This document shows, piece after piece, positions 32,089 through 41,892 of a stretch of 64,000 bases of DNA. Origin of the DNA: JAEUJM01 sp041918615 (GTDB lineage Bacteria > Actinomycetota > Acidimicrobiia > Acidimicrobiales > DATDAH01); assembly GCA_041918615.1 (NCBI GenBank), contig JAYRVH010000054.1:6855-70854 (forward strand), given 5' to 3'. Position numbers and translations under genes: made by a program. The notes beneath the pieces were generated by a model. It was not told where the DNA came from and searched no databases. It was given only the letters and a program-made list of their open reading frames with translations. Position 1 is the first letter of the stretch, and every line of letters starts with the position of its first letter.

Positions 32089-34627
32089 ATGCGGGACGCT
32101 CAGCCAGGCACCCCTCCACAAGGAGCCGGAGCACCCACGTCGCAGCAGCCGAGCACCCAACCGGTGACGGCCGACTGGCACGCCGCCGCCGTGGCCACGT
32201 CGCCCGGCGGCATCGCCGTGTTCGACTTCACCGGGCGCGTCATGGACGCGAACCCTGCCTTCGCCGCCCAGGTCGAGCGGCCCTCGGGCCAGGCGCGCGA
32301 GATGAACCTGCTCGACATCGTGGTGCCCGACCACCGACAGGCAACCCTCGAGCGCCTCGAGGCGGCCCGTGCCGGTACCTGCTCGACCATCAGTCTCGAG
32401 TTCCGGATCGCCACCGAATCCGGCCGGATCCGCCATGTCGCCGGTGATGCCGCCGTGCTCCAGGACGACGCCGGTCAGCCGGTCGCCGCCATGGCCCACA
32501 CACGCGACGTCACCGACGAGCGCCAGGCACTCGACACGTTGCGCCGCGCCGAAGAGCAACTCGACGCCATCTCCACGGGGACCGCGCTCGTCACCTTCAC
32601 CTTCGACCTCGACGGCGCCGTGCGCACCTGGAGCCCCGCCGCGGCCCGGGCCTTCGGCTGGCCCGTCGAACGGGTGCTCGGCCGACGCGTGCCGATCAGC
32701 GGCTTCGCCGACCCCTGGGACGGACGGGTCGAGCCCTTCACCGGGGACGAGCTCGCGAACCTCGAGCTCTCGGGTCATCGCCCCGACGGCACGGCCTTCC
32801 GTTGCCGGGTGTCGCTCGCACCGGTGCTCGATCAGCGCAAGCAGCGCATCGCCACCTTCGTCGTGATGAACGATGCCGGACGGATCCACCCCGCAGATCG
32901 GTCGGCACGGGACGACGACCCCTTCCGCATGCTCATACACAAGATCGCTGACACGGTGACGGTGATCGACGCGGAGGGCAACCTCCTCTACAGCACGAGC
33001 GAGATGAAGGAGATCCTGGGGTACCCGCCCGAGTTCTGGGACGAGCGCAGCGCCTTCGACCTCGCCCACCCCGACGACATCGACCAGGCCAACGCCCTCC
33101 TGCGGCGCGTCGTCGAGACACCTGGGCTCAGCCAGACCGGCGAGTTCCGGGCCCGGCGTGCCGACGGGCACTGGGAGGCAATCGAGTTCACCGGGATGAA
33201 CCTGCTCCACGACCCTGACGTCGCCGGCATCATCGTCACGACCCGCAACATCTCCGACCGCCCGCCCGCCCACCGTCTGTCCTCGAGCCACCACGAGGTG
33301 CTCGAGCTCGGGGCCCGGCTCGCCCACCACGTCATGCACGACGGGCTGACCGGCCTGCCGAACCGCTCACTGCTGGTCGACCGGATCGACCAGGCGCTCG
33401 CGCGCACCGCCAGCCCGTCCGGGGCCGGCGGAGCAGGCGGAGCAGGCGCGGCCGTCCTGCTCATCGACCTCGACCGCTTCAGGGTGGTCAACGACAGCCT
33501 CGGGCACCCCGCCGGCGACCAGCTGCTCGTGCGGGTCGCCGTGCGCCTCGAGCAGGTCGTCGGCTCCGAGGGCGCGATCCTCGGACGCTTCGGCGGCGAC
33601 GAGTTCGTCGTGGTCATCGACCGGCCGACCGACCTGGACGCGGCGCGCGAACTGGCCTCGCACCTCCACGGTGCCCTCGCCGAGCCGTTCTCCTTCGGCG
33701 GCGGCGAAGCCCTGCTCTCCATGAGCGTGGGGATCGCCCTCGCGGGCCCCAACGACGACAGCGACAGCCTGCGCAGCCATGTACCAGGCCAAGGACAAGG
33801 GCGGCGACGGGGTCGAGGTCTTCGACGACGCCCTCCGCGTGCGCATGCTCGACCGACTGCACTTCGAGAACGATCTGCGCCAGGCCTTCGCCGACCGGGA
33901 CCTCACCCTCTCGTACCAGCCGACCGTCTCCCTCGAGAGCGGGCGGGTGGTCGGTGTCGAGGCGCTGCTGCGCTGGACCCACGCCGAGCGGGGCGTGGTG
34001 GGCCCGGGCCAGTTCGTGCCCGTGGCCGAGGAGTCGGGGCTCATCGTGCCCCTGGGCGCCTGGGTGCTCAACGAGGCGCTCCGCCAGGCCGCGGCCTGGT
34101 TGCGGGCCGTCCCCGGCCACCCGCACTTCCTGTTGTCGGTGAACCTGTCCCCCCGCCAGTTGGCCTCGCCCGACCTCGTCCCGATGCTGCGCCGGCTCCT
34201 CAGGCGTCACCGCTGGCCGGCGGAGTTCCTCGCCCTCGAGCTCACCGAGAACGTCCTGATGACCGACCTCGACACGTCCGAGAAGGTGCTCCGGTCGCTG
34301 AAGGACATCGGGGTGCGCCTGGCCATCGACGACTTCGGCACCGGCTACTCGTCGCTCAGCTACCTCGAGCGCTTCCCGTTCGACATCGTCAAGATCGACC
34401 GTTCGTTCGTCGAAGGGCTCGGGTCCACCGGCGGGGGCCTGGCCATCACCGCCGCGGTGGTGCTGATGGCCCGGTCACTCGATCTCGTCACCGTGGCCGA
34501 GGGCGTCGAGACCAAGGGCCAGACCGCCGTCCTGCAGAGCCTCGGCTGCGACTGGGCCCAGGGCTATCACTTCGCCCGCCCGCTGCCGCCGATCGAGGCC
34601 GGCGCCCTGCTCAACACCACCCTGTAG
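32089..34627 (+). pseudogene. PAS-PAS-PAS-GGDEF-EAL gene with a frameshift at the end of GGDEF
   Basis: Frame 1 (ATG 32089 to about 33775) encodes about three PAS domains (roughly 20-140, 155-265, 280-390) and a GGDEF domain with intact GRFGGDEF. At about 33770 the expected LLRxADxAMYxAK segment is broken: the frame reads DSLRSHVPGQ, while AMYQAKDKG continues in another frame from 33779. That second frame encodes a complete EAL domain (VGVEALLRW, DDFGTGYSSLSYL, AEGVE) to 34627. Either a true frameshift or a sequencing deletion of bases. Without it this would be a soluble c-di-GMP enzyme of about 850 residues. TTG 32077 is an alternative start. Confidence 0.8.
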
Positions 34628-34646
34628 TACCGGGAGGCCCCGGGGC

Positions 34647-35705
34647 TCAGGTGGGCGACAGCCGGTACAGCAGGTCTTCGAGGAGGAGGGCCTCGTTCGG
34701 GTTGCGCACCAGTGCCTCCGCGGCCGCCTGGATGGCGTCGAGGGCGCCCAGTTGCTCGTCGGGTCGACGCGACCCGACCAGCTCGTCGCGGTACCGGCGA
34801 GCGAGCGTGGCCAGGCCGAATCGAACCTCGTCGCTGCGGGCACGCCGCACCTCACGCTTGTGCTGCGCTTCCATCTGGGCCGCTCCGGAGCCCCGCTGGC
34901 CGTAGCGCTCGATCTGGGCGTCGAGGGCGGCGACCTCGACAGCGTGCCGGGCGGCGAGCGGTGCATGGGCCCGGTCGATCAGCTCCCGAAGGCCGGTCAC
35001 CGTGGTCATCACCGCGGCACCGCTGCCGTCGAGCCGGTCGGGCACCGCGTGCCATGCCGCCCGACGCGCCTCCAACTCGGGATCGGTGGCGAGCAACCGT
35101 GCCCGCTCGAGGTCGCCACCGGCGGCTCGGGCCGCGCCCTCCGCGGCAACGGCGTCCACCCCCTCCGCGACGAGGCGCTCGACGACGAGGCTCTCGGCCA
35201 CCGGGTGGAACTCGATGCGCACCGCCCGTGACGCGATGGTGACGAGCTCGGGCGGCACGTCGTCGGCCAGGATGACGAAGACCGTGGACGGCGGCGGCTC
35301 CTCGATGGTCTTCAACAGCTTGGGCGCCACCGTGCTGACCTTGTGGAACTCGCACAGCACGAGCACCTTGCGATTGCCCTCGACGGGCGAGCGCACGGCC
35401 GCCCTGCCGATCACGGCGGCCTCTTCTTCGCGGAGCGAGGCGCCGGTGGGCACGAAGACGGTGAGGTCGGGATGCTGCTCGGCCAGGGCGAGCCTGCGGT
35501 GGCGGGCGGCGTCCTCGCCGGTGCTGCCCAAAGCCAGGAGGTCGGCCGCGAATGCCCGAGCGGCCGCCCGGCGCCCACTTCCCGTCGGCCCCACGAAGAG
35601 ATAGGCGTGGACGGGCGCGGCCACCGACGCCCGGAGCTGCGCGACGGCCCGGTCCTGGCCCAACACCTCGCTCCACCCGTCGACCACGGGCGCGGGGACG
35701 CTCAC
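34647..35705 (-). CDS. holB: DNA polymerase III delta' subunit (clamp loader)
   Basis: A 352-residue clamp-loader subunit with an AAA+ fold: VLGQDRAVAQLRASVA, the altered P-loop GPTGSGRRAAA (Arg for Lys), KVLVLCEFHKVST at the sensor region and KTIEEPPPSTVFVILADD, the delta'/tau signature. The zinc-module cysteines usual in the family are not visible in the segment LLALGSTGEDAARHRRL. The GTG at 35705 overlaps the tmk stop (GTGA); tmk-holB pairing is conserved in bacteria. Confidence 0.9.
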   Translation of the reverse strand: MSVPAPVVDGWSEVLGQDRAVAQLRASVAAPVHAYLFVGPTGSGRRAAARAFAADLLALGSTGEDAARHRRLALAEQHPDLTVFVPTGASLREEEAAVIGRAAVRSPVEGNRKVLVLCEFHKVSTVAPKLLKTIEEPPPSTVFVILADDVPPELVTIASRAVRIEFHPVAESLVVERLVAEGVDAVAAEGAARAAGGDLERARLLATDPELEARRAAWHAVPDRLDGSGAAVMTTVTGLRELIDRAHAPLAARHAVEVAALDAQIERYGQRGSGAAQMEAQHKREVRRARSDEVRFGLATLARRYRDELVGSRRPDEQLGALDAIQAAAEALVRNPNEALLLEDLLYRLSPT

Positions 35706-36340
35706 CGCACCTCGCCTTCGCCCGTGGAAGCGCCAGGGCCCGGAGCCAGAGCCCGCTGCACGACGACCCACACCCGTTCGGCCACATCGTCAACCTCGCC
35801 GGTGCCGTCGACCACCACCCAGCGATCGGGGTCCGCGGCGGCGAGCGACAAGAAGCCCGCGACCACCAGCCGGTGGAAGCCGCCGCCCACTTCCTCCATG
35901 CGGTCACGCTCGTCGCCCAGGCGGGCCTCGGCGACGGCCTCGGGCACGTCCAGCAGCACCACCAGGTCGGGCCACAGGCCGTCGGTCGCCCACCGCGACA
36001 ACCACTCGACCTCGTCGAGCGGAAGGCCGCGGCCGTAGCTCTGGTAGGCGAGCGACGAGCCCGCGAACCGGTCGGTGACCACGGTGCGTCCGGCGGCGAG
36101 CGCAGGGCGGATCACCTCGGCCACGTGCTGGGCCCGATCGGCCGCCATCAGCAGCGCCTCGGCGCGGTGACCCATCTCCTCGTTGCCGGGGTCGAGCACC
36201 AGGGCCCGGATGCGGCCGCCGATGGCTGTGCCGCCCGGCTCCCGGGTGAGCACGGCGTCGAGCCGCTCGGCCAGCCGGGCCGCCTGGGTGGACTTTCCCG
36301 TCCCCTCGCCCCCCTCGAACGCGATCAGCACGCCGGGCAC
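35702..36340 (-). CDS. tmk: Thymidylate kinase
   Basis: Phosphorylates dTMP to dTDP (EC 2.7.4.9). The 212 residues have the P-loop FEGGEGTGKSTQA at the N-terminus, the substrate motif TREPGGT, VVTDRFAGSSLAYQ, and VVLLDVPEAVAEAR. The GTG at 36340 is one base after the topA stop; frames further upstream overlap topA's Lys-rich tail antiparallel in composition and are rejected. Coupled to holB by GTGA. Confidence 0.94.
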   Translation of the reverse strand: MPGVLIAFEGGEGTGKSTQAARLAERLDAVLTREPGGTAIGGRIRALVLDPGNEEMGHRAEALLMAADRAQHVAEVIRPALAAGRTVVTDRFAGSSLAYQSYGRGLPLDEVEWLSRWATDGLWPDLVVLLDVPEAVAEARLGDERDRMEEVGGGFHRLVVAGFLSLAAADPDRWVVVDGTGEVDDVAERVWVVVQRALAPGPGASTGEGEVR

Positions 36341-36341
36341 G

Positions 36342-39059
36342 TCAGGTGGGTCTCTTGGCCGCGGCCTTGCGCTTGGCCGGGGCCTTCTTCGCGCTCTTCC
36401 TCTTGGCCGGGGCCTTCTTCTTGGCCGCAGCCTTCTTCTTGGTGGCCTTCTTCTTCTTGGCCGGGCCACGGGCCCGGCGGTCGGCCAGGAGCTCGCTGGC
36501 CCGCTCGATCGTGATCTCCTCGACCGTGTCGCCCTTGCGGAGCGACGCGTTGCTCTCACCATCGGTGACGTAGGGCCCGAAGCGCCCGTCCTTCAAGACG
36601 ACGGGCAGATCGGTGGCCGGATCGACACCCACCTCGCGCAGCGGCGCCGCTGCGGTCTGGCCCCGGCCGCGCTTGGGCTCGGCCAGTATCTTCAGGCAGT
36701 CCTCGAGGGTGACCGTGAACAGCTGGTCCTCGGTCTGGAGGCTTCGGCTGTCGTTCGCCTTCTTGAGGTAGGGCCCGTAGCGGCCATTCTGCACCGTGAT
36801 CTCGACGCCGTCGGCGGGGTCGGCGCCCACCACCCGGGGCAGGCTCAACAGCCGCAGCGCCTCGTCGAGCGTGATGGTGTCGAGGCTCATGTCCTTGAAC
36901 AGCGATGCCGTGCGAGGCTTGGCCCCGCCGTCGACCAGTTCGCCGAGCTGGACGTACGGGCCGAATCGCCCCGCCTTGGCCAACACGGGGAACCCGGTCC
37001 CGGGGTCGACGCCGACCTCGCGGTCCCCACTCGGCGCGTCGAGCAGCTCATTGGCGCGATCGAGGGTGAGCTCGTCGGGCACGATGTCGTCGGGGATGCT
37101 GACGGTCTGTTCCTCGCCGCCCGGCTCACCGGCAGTGACGGGCGCTGCTTCGGTCCGGGCCAGGTAGGGGCCGAACTTGCCGACGCGGGCCACGATCGAC
37201 CGCCCCTCGCCGTCGATCCCCAGCGGGATCGAGCTCACCGCCCGCGCGTCGATGTCCCCCAATCGCTCGGACACCATGGTCTTCAGCCCGGGAGCACCAT
37301 TGCCGAAGTAGAAGTTGCTCAGCCACGGGACGGCCTCGGCGGTGCCGTCGGCGATGCTGTCGAGGTCGTCCTCCATGCGGGCGGTGAACGCGTAGTCGAC
37401 CAGGTCGGGGAAGTGCGTCTCGAGCAGCGTGACGACGGCGAAGGCGGTGAACGACGGGACGAGCGCGCTGCCCTTCTTCCAGACGTACTCGCGGTCGATG
37501 ATCGTGGTGATCGTGGCCGCGTAGGTGGAGGGACGGCCCACGCCCAGCTCCTCGAGGCGGCGCACGAGTGAGGCCTCGGTGAAGCGCGCCGGGGGTTGGG
37601 TCTCGTGGCCCTTGGGCTCGAGGCGCTCGGCGGTGAGGCGCCCGCCCTCGACGAGCGGCGGCAGGATCCTGTCCTTGTCCTCGAGCTCGCTGTCGGGGTC
37701 GTCGCTGCCCTCGACGTAGGCCCGAAGGAAGCCGGGGAACAGGATCGTGCGGCCCGACGCGGAGAACTCGGCATCGCGGCCCGCCGACGAGGTGGCACCG
37801 AGTCGCACCGACATCGACTCGCCGCGGGCGTCGGTCATCTGCGACGCCACCGTGCGCGCCCAGATCAGCTCGTAGAGGCGGAAGCTGTCGTTGTCGAGTT
37901 GGCTGCGCAGCTGCTCGGGGGTGCGGAACGAGTCGCCCGCGGGTCGGATGGCCTCGTGTGCCTCCTGGGCGTTCTTCACCTTGCGGGTGTAACGGCGGGG
38001 CGTGTCGGGCAGGTAGTCCTTGCCGTACTTCTCCAGGATCTGGGTGCGCGCCGCGTTGAGGGCCGCGTCGGACAGCGTGGTGCTGTCGGTGCGCATGTAG
38101 GTGATGTGCCCGTTCTCGTAGAGCCGTTGGGCGATGGCCATGGCGCGCGACGACGAGAACCGCAGCTTGCGGCCCGCCTCCTGTTGCAGGGTGGAGGTCA
38201 TGAACGGCGGCGCCGGCTTGCGGGTGTAGGGCTTGGCCTCCACCGAGCGCACCGAGAACGAAGCGCCCTCGAGCTCTGCCACCAGGGTCGTCGCCCCGTC
38301 CCGGTCGAGCACCAGCACGTCGGTCGAGGTGACCGAGCCCGACTCGTCGAAGTCGCGTCCCGATGCCACACGCGCGCCGTCGACGGCAACGAGCGTCGCG
38401 TCGAATTCGTCGAGACCGCCCTCGGGCGAGAAGGTGCCGTCGATGTCCCAGTAGCCGGCGGCGTTGAAGCGCATCCGTGCACGCTCACGCTCGACCACCA
38501 GGCGCGTGGCCACGCTCTGGACCCTGCCGGCCGACAAGCCGGTGCGGATCTTCTTCCAGAGCACGGGTGAGACCTCGTAGCCGAAGAGGCGATCGAGGAT
38601 GCGACGGGCCTCCTGGGCGTCGACCAGGCGCCGGTCGAGGTCACGCGGCTCGTCGATGGCCCGCTGGATCGCCTCGGGCGTGATCTCGTGGAAGACCATC
38701 CGGCGCACCGGCACCCGGGGGTTGAGCACCTCGAGCAGATGCCACGCGATGGCCTCGCCTTCGCGGTCCTCATCCGTCGCGAGAAAGACCTCGTCCGCAT
38801 CCTTGAGCGCCCGCTTCAGGTCGCGGACCACGTCCTTCTTGCCTGGCGAAACCACATAGAGCGGCTTGAAGTCGTTGTCGACATCGACGCCCAACCTGGC
38901 CCAGGGCTCGCCCTTGAAGGCGGCGGGCACGTCGGCCGCCTTCTGGGGCAGGTCGCGCACGTGGCCCACCGAGGACTCCACGACGTAGCCGTCGCCGAGA
39001 TAGCCGGCGATTGTGCGCGCTTTGGCGGGAGACTCGACGATCACGAGACGGGAGGTCAC
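36342..39059 (-). CDS. topA: DNA topoisomerase I
   Basis: Type IA topoisomerase relaxing negative supercoils (EC 5.6.2.1). The 905 residues contain a TOPRIM domain (VIVESPAKARTIAGYL; DEDREGEAIAW), the nicking Tyr321 in ITYMRTDST, and a C-terminal set of at least three repeats of the type GVDPxTGxPVxxKxGRFGPYVxxGE. A Lys/Ala-rich tail of about 40 residues typical of actinobacterial TopA follows. The GTG at 39059 lies 6 nt after TACCTT. It leads a topA-tmk-holB operon. Confidence 0.95.
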   Translation of the reverse strand: MTSRLVIVESPAKARTIAGYLGDGYVVESSVGHVRDLPQKAADVPAAFKGEPWARLGVDVDNDFKPLYVVSPGKKDVVRDLKRALKDADEVFLATDEDREGEAIAWHLLEVLNPRVPVRRMVFHEITPEAIQRAIDEPRDLDRRLVDAQEARRILDRLFGYEVSPVLWKKIRTGLSAGRVQSVATRLVVERERARMRFNAAGYWDIDGTFSPEGGLDEFDATLVAVDGARVASGRDFDESGSVTSTDVLVLDRDGATTLVAELEGASFSVRSVEAKPYTRKPAPPFMTSTLQQEAGRKLRFSSSRAMAIAQRLYENGHITYMRTDSTTLSDAALNAARTQILEKYGKDYLPDTPRRYTRKVKNAQEAHEAIRPAGDSFRTPEQLRSQLDNDSFRLYELIWARTVASQMTDARGESMSVRLGATSSAGRDAEFSASGRTILFPGFLRAYVEGSDDPDSELEDKDRILPPLVEGGRLTAERLEPKGHETQPPARFTEASLVRRLEELGVGRPSTYAATITTIIDREYVWKKGSALVPSFTAFAVVTLLETHFPDLVDYAFTARMEDDLDSIADGTAEAVPWLSNFYFGNGAPGLKTMVSERLGDIDARAVSSIPLGIDGEGRSIVARVGKFGPYLARTEAAPVTAGEPGGEEQTVSIPDDIVPDELTLDRANELLDAPSGDREVGVDPGTGFPVLAKAGRFGPYVQLGELVDGGAKPRTASLFKDMSLDTITLDEALRLLSLPRVVGADPADGVEITVQNGRYGPYLKKANDSRSLQTEDQLFTVTLEDCLKILAEPKRGRGQTAAAPLREVGVDPATDLPVVLKDGRFGPYVTDGESNASLRKGDTVEEITIERASELLADRRARGPAKKKKATKKKAAAKKKAPAKRKSAKKAPAKRKAAAKRPT

Positions 39060-39065
39060 GAGCGC

Positions 39066-39071
39066 AAGGTA
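39066..39071 (-). promoter_or_regulatory. -10 element (TACCTT) for topA
   Basis: TACCTT is followed after 6 nt by the topA GTG. It is divergent from the promoter of the acyl-CoA dehydrogenase gene 48 nt away. Confidence 0.4.
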
Positions 39072-39118
39072 AGGACGCCTTCCCTACCGGTGTCAACACC
39101 GCGTTCCCGTGGGCCTCC

Positions 39119-39124
39119 TAGATT
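39119..39124 (+). promoter_or_regulatory. -10 element (TAGATT) for the acyl-CoA dehydrogenase gene
   Basis: TAGATT lies 7 nt before ATG 39132, fitting a leaderless transcript. Confidence 0.45.
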
Positions 39125-39131
39125 GACCGCC

Positions 39132-40343
39132 ATGGACTTCGCCCTCAGCCCCACGGCCCAGGCCCTCCAGGAACGCCTTCTGGCGTTCATGGACGACCAC
39201 GTCTACCCCGCCGAGGCCGTGTGGGAAGACCAGATGTCGGCCTCGGGCGACCCGCACTTCCACGCCCCGATCGTCGAGGACCTGAAGACCGAGGCGCGGG
39301 CCCAGGGCCTCTGGAACCTCTTCCTCCCCCACAAGACCCAGTGGACCGACGGGCTCTCCAACGTCGACTACGCGCCGCTCGCCGAGATCCTCGGGCGCAG
39401 CCACATCGCCTCCGAGGCCCTGAACTGCTCGGCGCCCGACACCGGCAACATGGAGATCCTCACGATGTTCGGCACCCCCGTCCAGCAGGAGCAGTGGCTG
39501 CAGCCCCTGCTCGAGGGCGAGATCCGGTCTTGCTTCGCCATGACCGAGCCCGCGGTCGCCAGCTCGGACGCCACCAACATCTCGTGCCGCATCGAGCGCC
39601 AGGGCGACGAGTACGCGATCAACGGGCGCAAGTGGTGGATCTCCGGCGCGGCCACCGACCGCTGCAAGGTCGCCATCCTGATGGGCAAGACCGACCCAGA
39701 CGCCTCACCCCATCGCCAGCAGTCGATGGTGCTCGTGCCCCTCGACACCCCCGGCCTCACCATCGTCCGCGACCTCCCCGTGTTCGGCTACAACGACCAG
39801 GAGGGCCACTGCGAGCTGCTCTTCGAGGACTGCCGCGTGCCCGCCGGCAACCTGCTCGGCGAAGAGGGCGGCGGCTTCGCCATCGCACAGGCCCGCCTGG
39901 GCCCGGGCCGCATCCACCACTGCATGCGGGCCATCGGCGCGGCCGAGCGGGCGCTCGAGGCCATGTGCCGGCGGGTCCAGGCCCGTGTCGCGTTCGGCAA
40001 GAAGCTGGCCGAACAGGGCGTGATCCAGGAGTGGATCGCCGACTCGCGCATCGAGATCGAACAGGCCCGCCTCCTCACCATGAAGACGGCCTGGCTCATG
40101 GACACCGTGGGCAACAAGGGCGCCCGTGTCGAGGTGTCGGCCATCAAGGTGGCGGTGCCCAACATGGCCCTGCGGGTGATCGACCGGGCCATCCAGGCCC
40201 ACGGTGCCGGCGGCGTGTCCCAGGACTTCCCCCTGGCGTCGATGTACGCGCACATCCGCACCCTCCGACTGGCCGACGGACCCGACGAGGTGCACCGCAT
40301 GACCATCGCCCGCCGTGAGCTCCGGCGGTACGAGTCGGTGTAG
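39132..40343 (+). CDS. Acyl-CoA dehydrogenase
   Basis: A 403-residue FAD enzyme oxidising acyl-CoA thioesters. It shows the N-terminal helical domain, the FAD-binding CFAMTEPAVASSDATNI and WWISGA, LGPGRIHHCMRAIGAAERAL in the C-domain, and QAHGAGGVSQDFPLASMYAHIRTLRLADGPDEVH at its end (cited in parts). That ending is typical of the ACAD10/11-like and long-chain subgroup; the exact chain length is unknown. It is a single gene, divergent from topA and ending at the hairpin 40407-40443. Confidence 0.9.
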   Translation: MDFALSPTAQALQERLLAFMDDHVYPAEAVWEDQMSASGDPHFHAPIVEDLKTEARAQGLWNLFLPHKTQWTDGLSNVDYAPLAEILGRSHIASEALNCSAPDTGNMEILTMFGTPVQQEQWLQPLLEGEIRSCFAMTEPAVASSDATNISCRIERQGDEYAINGRKWWISGAATDRCKVAILMGKTDPDASPHRQQSMVLVPLDTPGLTIVRDLPVFGYNDQEGHCELLFEDCRVPAGNLLGEEGGGFAIAQARLGPGRIHHCMRAIGAAERALEAMCRRVQARVAFGKKLAEQGVIQEWIADSRIEIEQARLLTMKTAWLMDTVGNKGARVEVSAIKVAVPNMALRVIDRAIQAHGAGGVSQDFPLASMYAHIRTLRLADGPDEVHRMTIARRELRRYESV

Positions 40344-40406
40344 GCCTGCCCGCTTCGGGCCTGCGGCGTCGGGGTCCACGCCCAGCTCGCCTGATCCGTC
40401 GTTTGC

Positions 40407-40443
40407 GAGGCAATGCCGGTCGGTTTCCGACCGCCATTGCCTC
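40407..40443. terminator. Bidirectional hairpin terminator between the dehydrogenase gene and nhaA
   Basis: GAGGCAATGCCGGTCGG (40407-40423) pairs with CCGACCGCCATTGCCTC (40427-40443) over 16 of 17 positions around a TTT loop. It overlaps the nhaA stop codon and lies 64 nt past the dehydrogenase stop. It shares its outer stem with the hairpin at 19622-19658. Confidence 0.88.
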
Positions 40444-41794
40444 AGGTTCGGCGGGTGTCCTTGGCCGCCAGCTTTCGGGGGTAGTGGTAGTGGCTGGCGG
40501 TGCTGAGGATGAGGAAGCCGATGACCGCAGCCAGGGCGCTGGCGAGGAGGATGGCGAGCTTGGCGTCGGCCTGGAGCAGGGGGTCGTCGAAGGCCAGGTC
40601 GGTGATGAAGAGCGACACGCTGAAGCCGATGCCGGCGACCGCGGCGATGCCGATGACCTGCGACCAGCGGACGCCCTCGGGCAGGTCGACCCCCGGCAGG
40701 CGGGTGGCCAGCCAGGCAAAGGTGGTGATGCCGACGAGCTTGCCCACGACCAGGCCGGCGACGATGCCCACCAGGACGGGCGACACATCTCGCATGGGGC
40801 CGGCCGTGAGCGGGACGCCGGCATTGGCCAGGGCGAAGACCGGGATGATCAGGAAGCTGGTCCACGGGTGCAACGCGTGCTCGATGCGCTCCGCCGGCGA
40901 GACCGACTCCCTGATCAGCCGAGCCGTGCGGTGGACGTCCTCGGCCTTGAGGTCGTCGCGTCCCTCGAGCTCGTCGACGATGGCCTCGGCCTCGAACTCC
41001 TTCTGGAACGGCTTCGCGGGGGTGAGCAGGCCGAGGATGACACCGGCGATGGTGGCGTGCACCCCCGACTCGAACATCGACAGCCACAGGGCGGACCCCA
41101 GGGCGACGTACACCGGCAGGTATCGAACGTGGGCCCGCCGCAGCAACACGACCGCGAGCGACAGGACCACGGCGTCGGCGAGCCAGCCCAGGCTCACCGT
41201 CTCGGTGTAGAAGACGGCGATGACGACGATGGCGCCGATGTCGTCGACGATGGCGAGGGTCAGCAGGAAGACCTTGAGCCGTGGCGGCACCCGGCTGCCG
41301 AACACGGCCACCAGCGCGAGCGCGAAGGCGATGTCGGTGGCCATGGGGATGCCCCAGCCGTCCGCCCCGACGCCGCCGGCGTTGACGGCCAGGAAGATGG
41401 CCGCGGGCACGATCATCCCGCCCAGGGCCGCGATGCCGGGCAGCACCGCCGCTGACCGCTCGCGCAGCTCGCCGGCCACGAGCTCGCGCTTGATCTCGAG
41501 GCCGACCACGAAGAAGAAGATGGCCATCAGGCCGTCGTTCACCCAGTGGGTGAGGTCGTCGGTGATGGAGAAGTTGCCGACGGTGACCGAGATCTCGGTG
41601 TGCCAGAAGTCGACGTAGGACTGGTCCCAGGGAGAGTTGGCCCACACCAGCGCCACCACGGTCGCGGCGAGGAGGAAGACCCCGCCGGCAGCCTCGATCT
41701 CGAGGAACGAGGCCAGCGGCCGCCCCAACGCCCGGGCGAGGGGGCGGTCGGACTCCAGCCAGGTCGCTCGAAACGGGGTGGACCTCGTGGACAC
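40442..41794 (-). CDS. nhaA: Na+/H+ antiporter NhaA
   Basis: A 450-residue membrane antiporter exchanging Na+ for H+ in pH and salt balance. About 12 helices; family motifs include WVNDGLMAIFFFVVGLEIKRE, PMATDIAFAL (essential Asp) and TLAIVDDIGAIVVIA (paired Asp). A charged loop near residue 290 (EGRDDLKAEDVHRTARL) is longer than in E. coli. The GTG at 41794 has AGGAG 6 nt upstream. The stop codon lies in the bidirectional terminator. Confidence 0.95.
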   Translation of the reverse strand: MSTRSTPFRATWLESDRPLARALGRPLASFLEIEAAGGVFLLAATVVALVWANSPWDQSYVDFWHTEISVTVGNFSITDDLTHWVNDGLMAIFFFVVGLEIKRELVAGELRERSAAVLPGIAALGGMIVPAAIFLAVNAGGVGADGWGIPMATDIAFALALVAVFGSRVPPRLKVFLLTLAIVDDIGAIVVIAVFYTETVSLGWLADAVVLSLAVVLLRRAHVRYLPVYVALGSALWLSMFESGVHATIAGVILGLLTPAKPFQKEFEAEAIVDELEGRDDLKAEDVHRTARLIRESVSPAERIEHALHPWTSFLIIPVFALANAGVPLTAGPMRDVSPVLVGIVAGLVVGKLVGITTFAWLATRLPGVDLPEGVRWSQVIGIAAVAGIGFSVSLFITDLAFDDPLLQADAKLAILLASALAAVIGFLILSTASHYHYPRKLAAKDTRRT

Positions 41795-41892
41795 GTTCGA
41801 CTCCTGGGCAGCGGGTGGCGTCTGCCGACCAGGCTTCCCGGCGCTCCCGCTCCCAGGTTAGGGCACCCACGCCGTCGCGGGGACGCCGTGGG

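Noticed and set aside
34628..34646. Small CCGGG/CCCGG stem between the EAL half and holB
   Set aside because: Only a 5-bp stem in a GC-rich 19-nt gap; not distinguishable from chance.
36342..36470. Lys/Ala-rich end of topA as a separate histone-like gene
   Set aside because: It is in frame with topA and such tails are known in actinobacterial TopA; no internal start signal.
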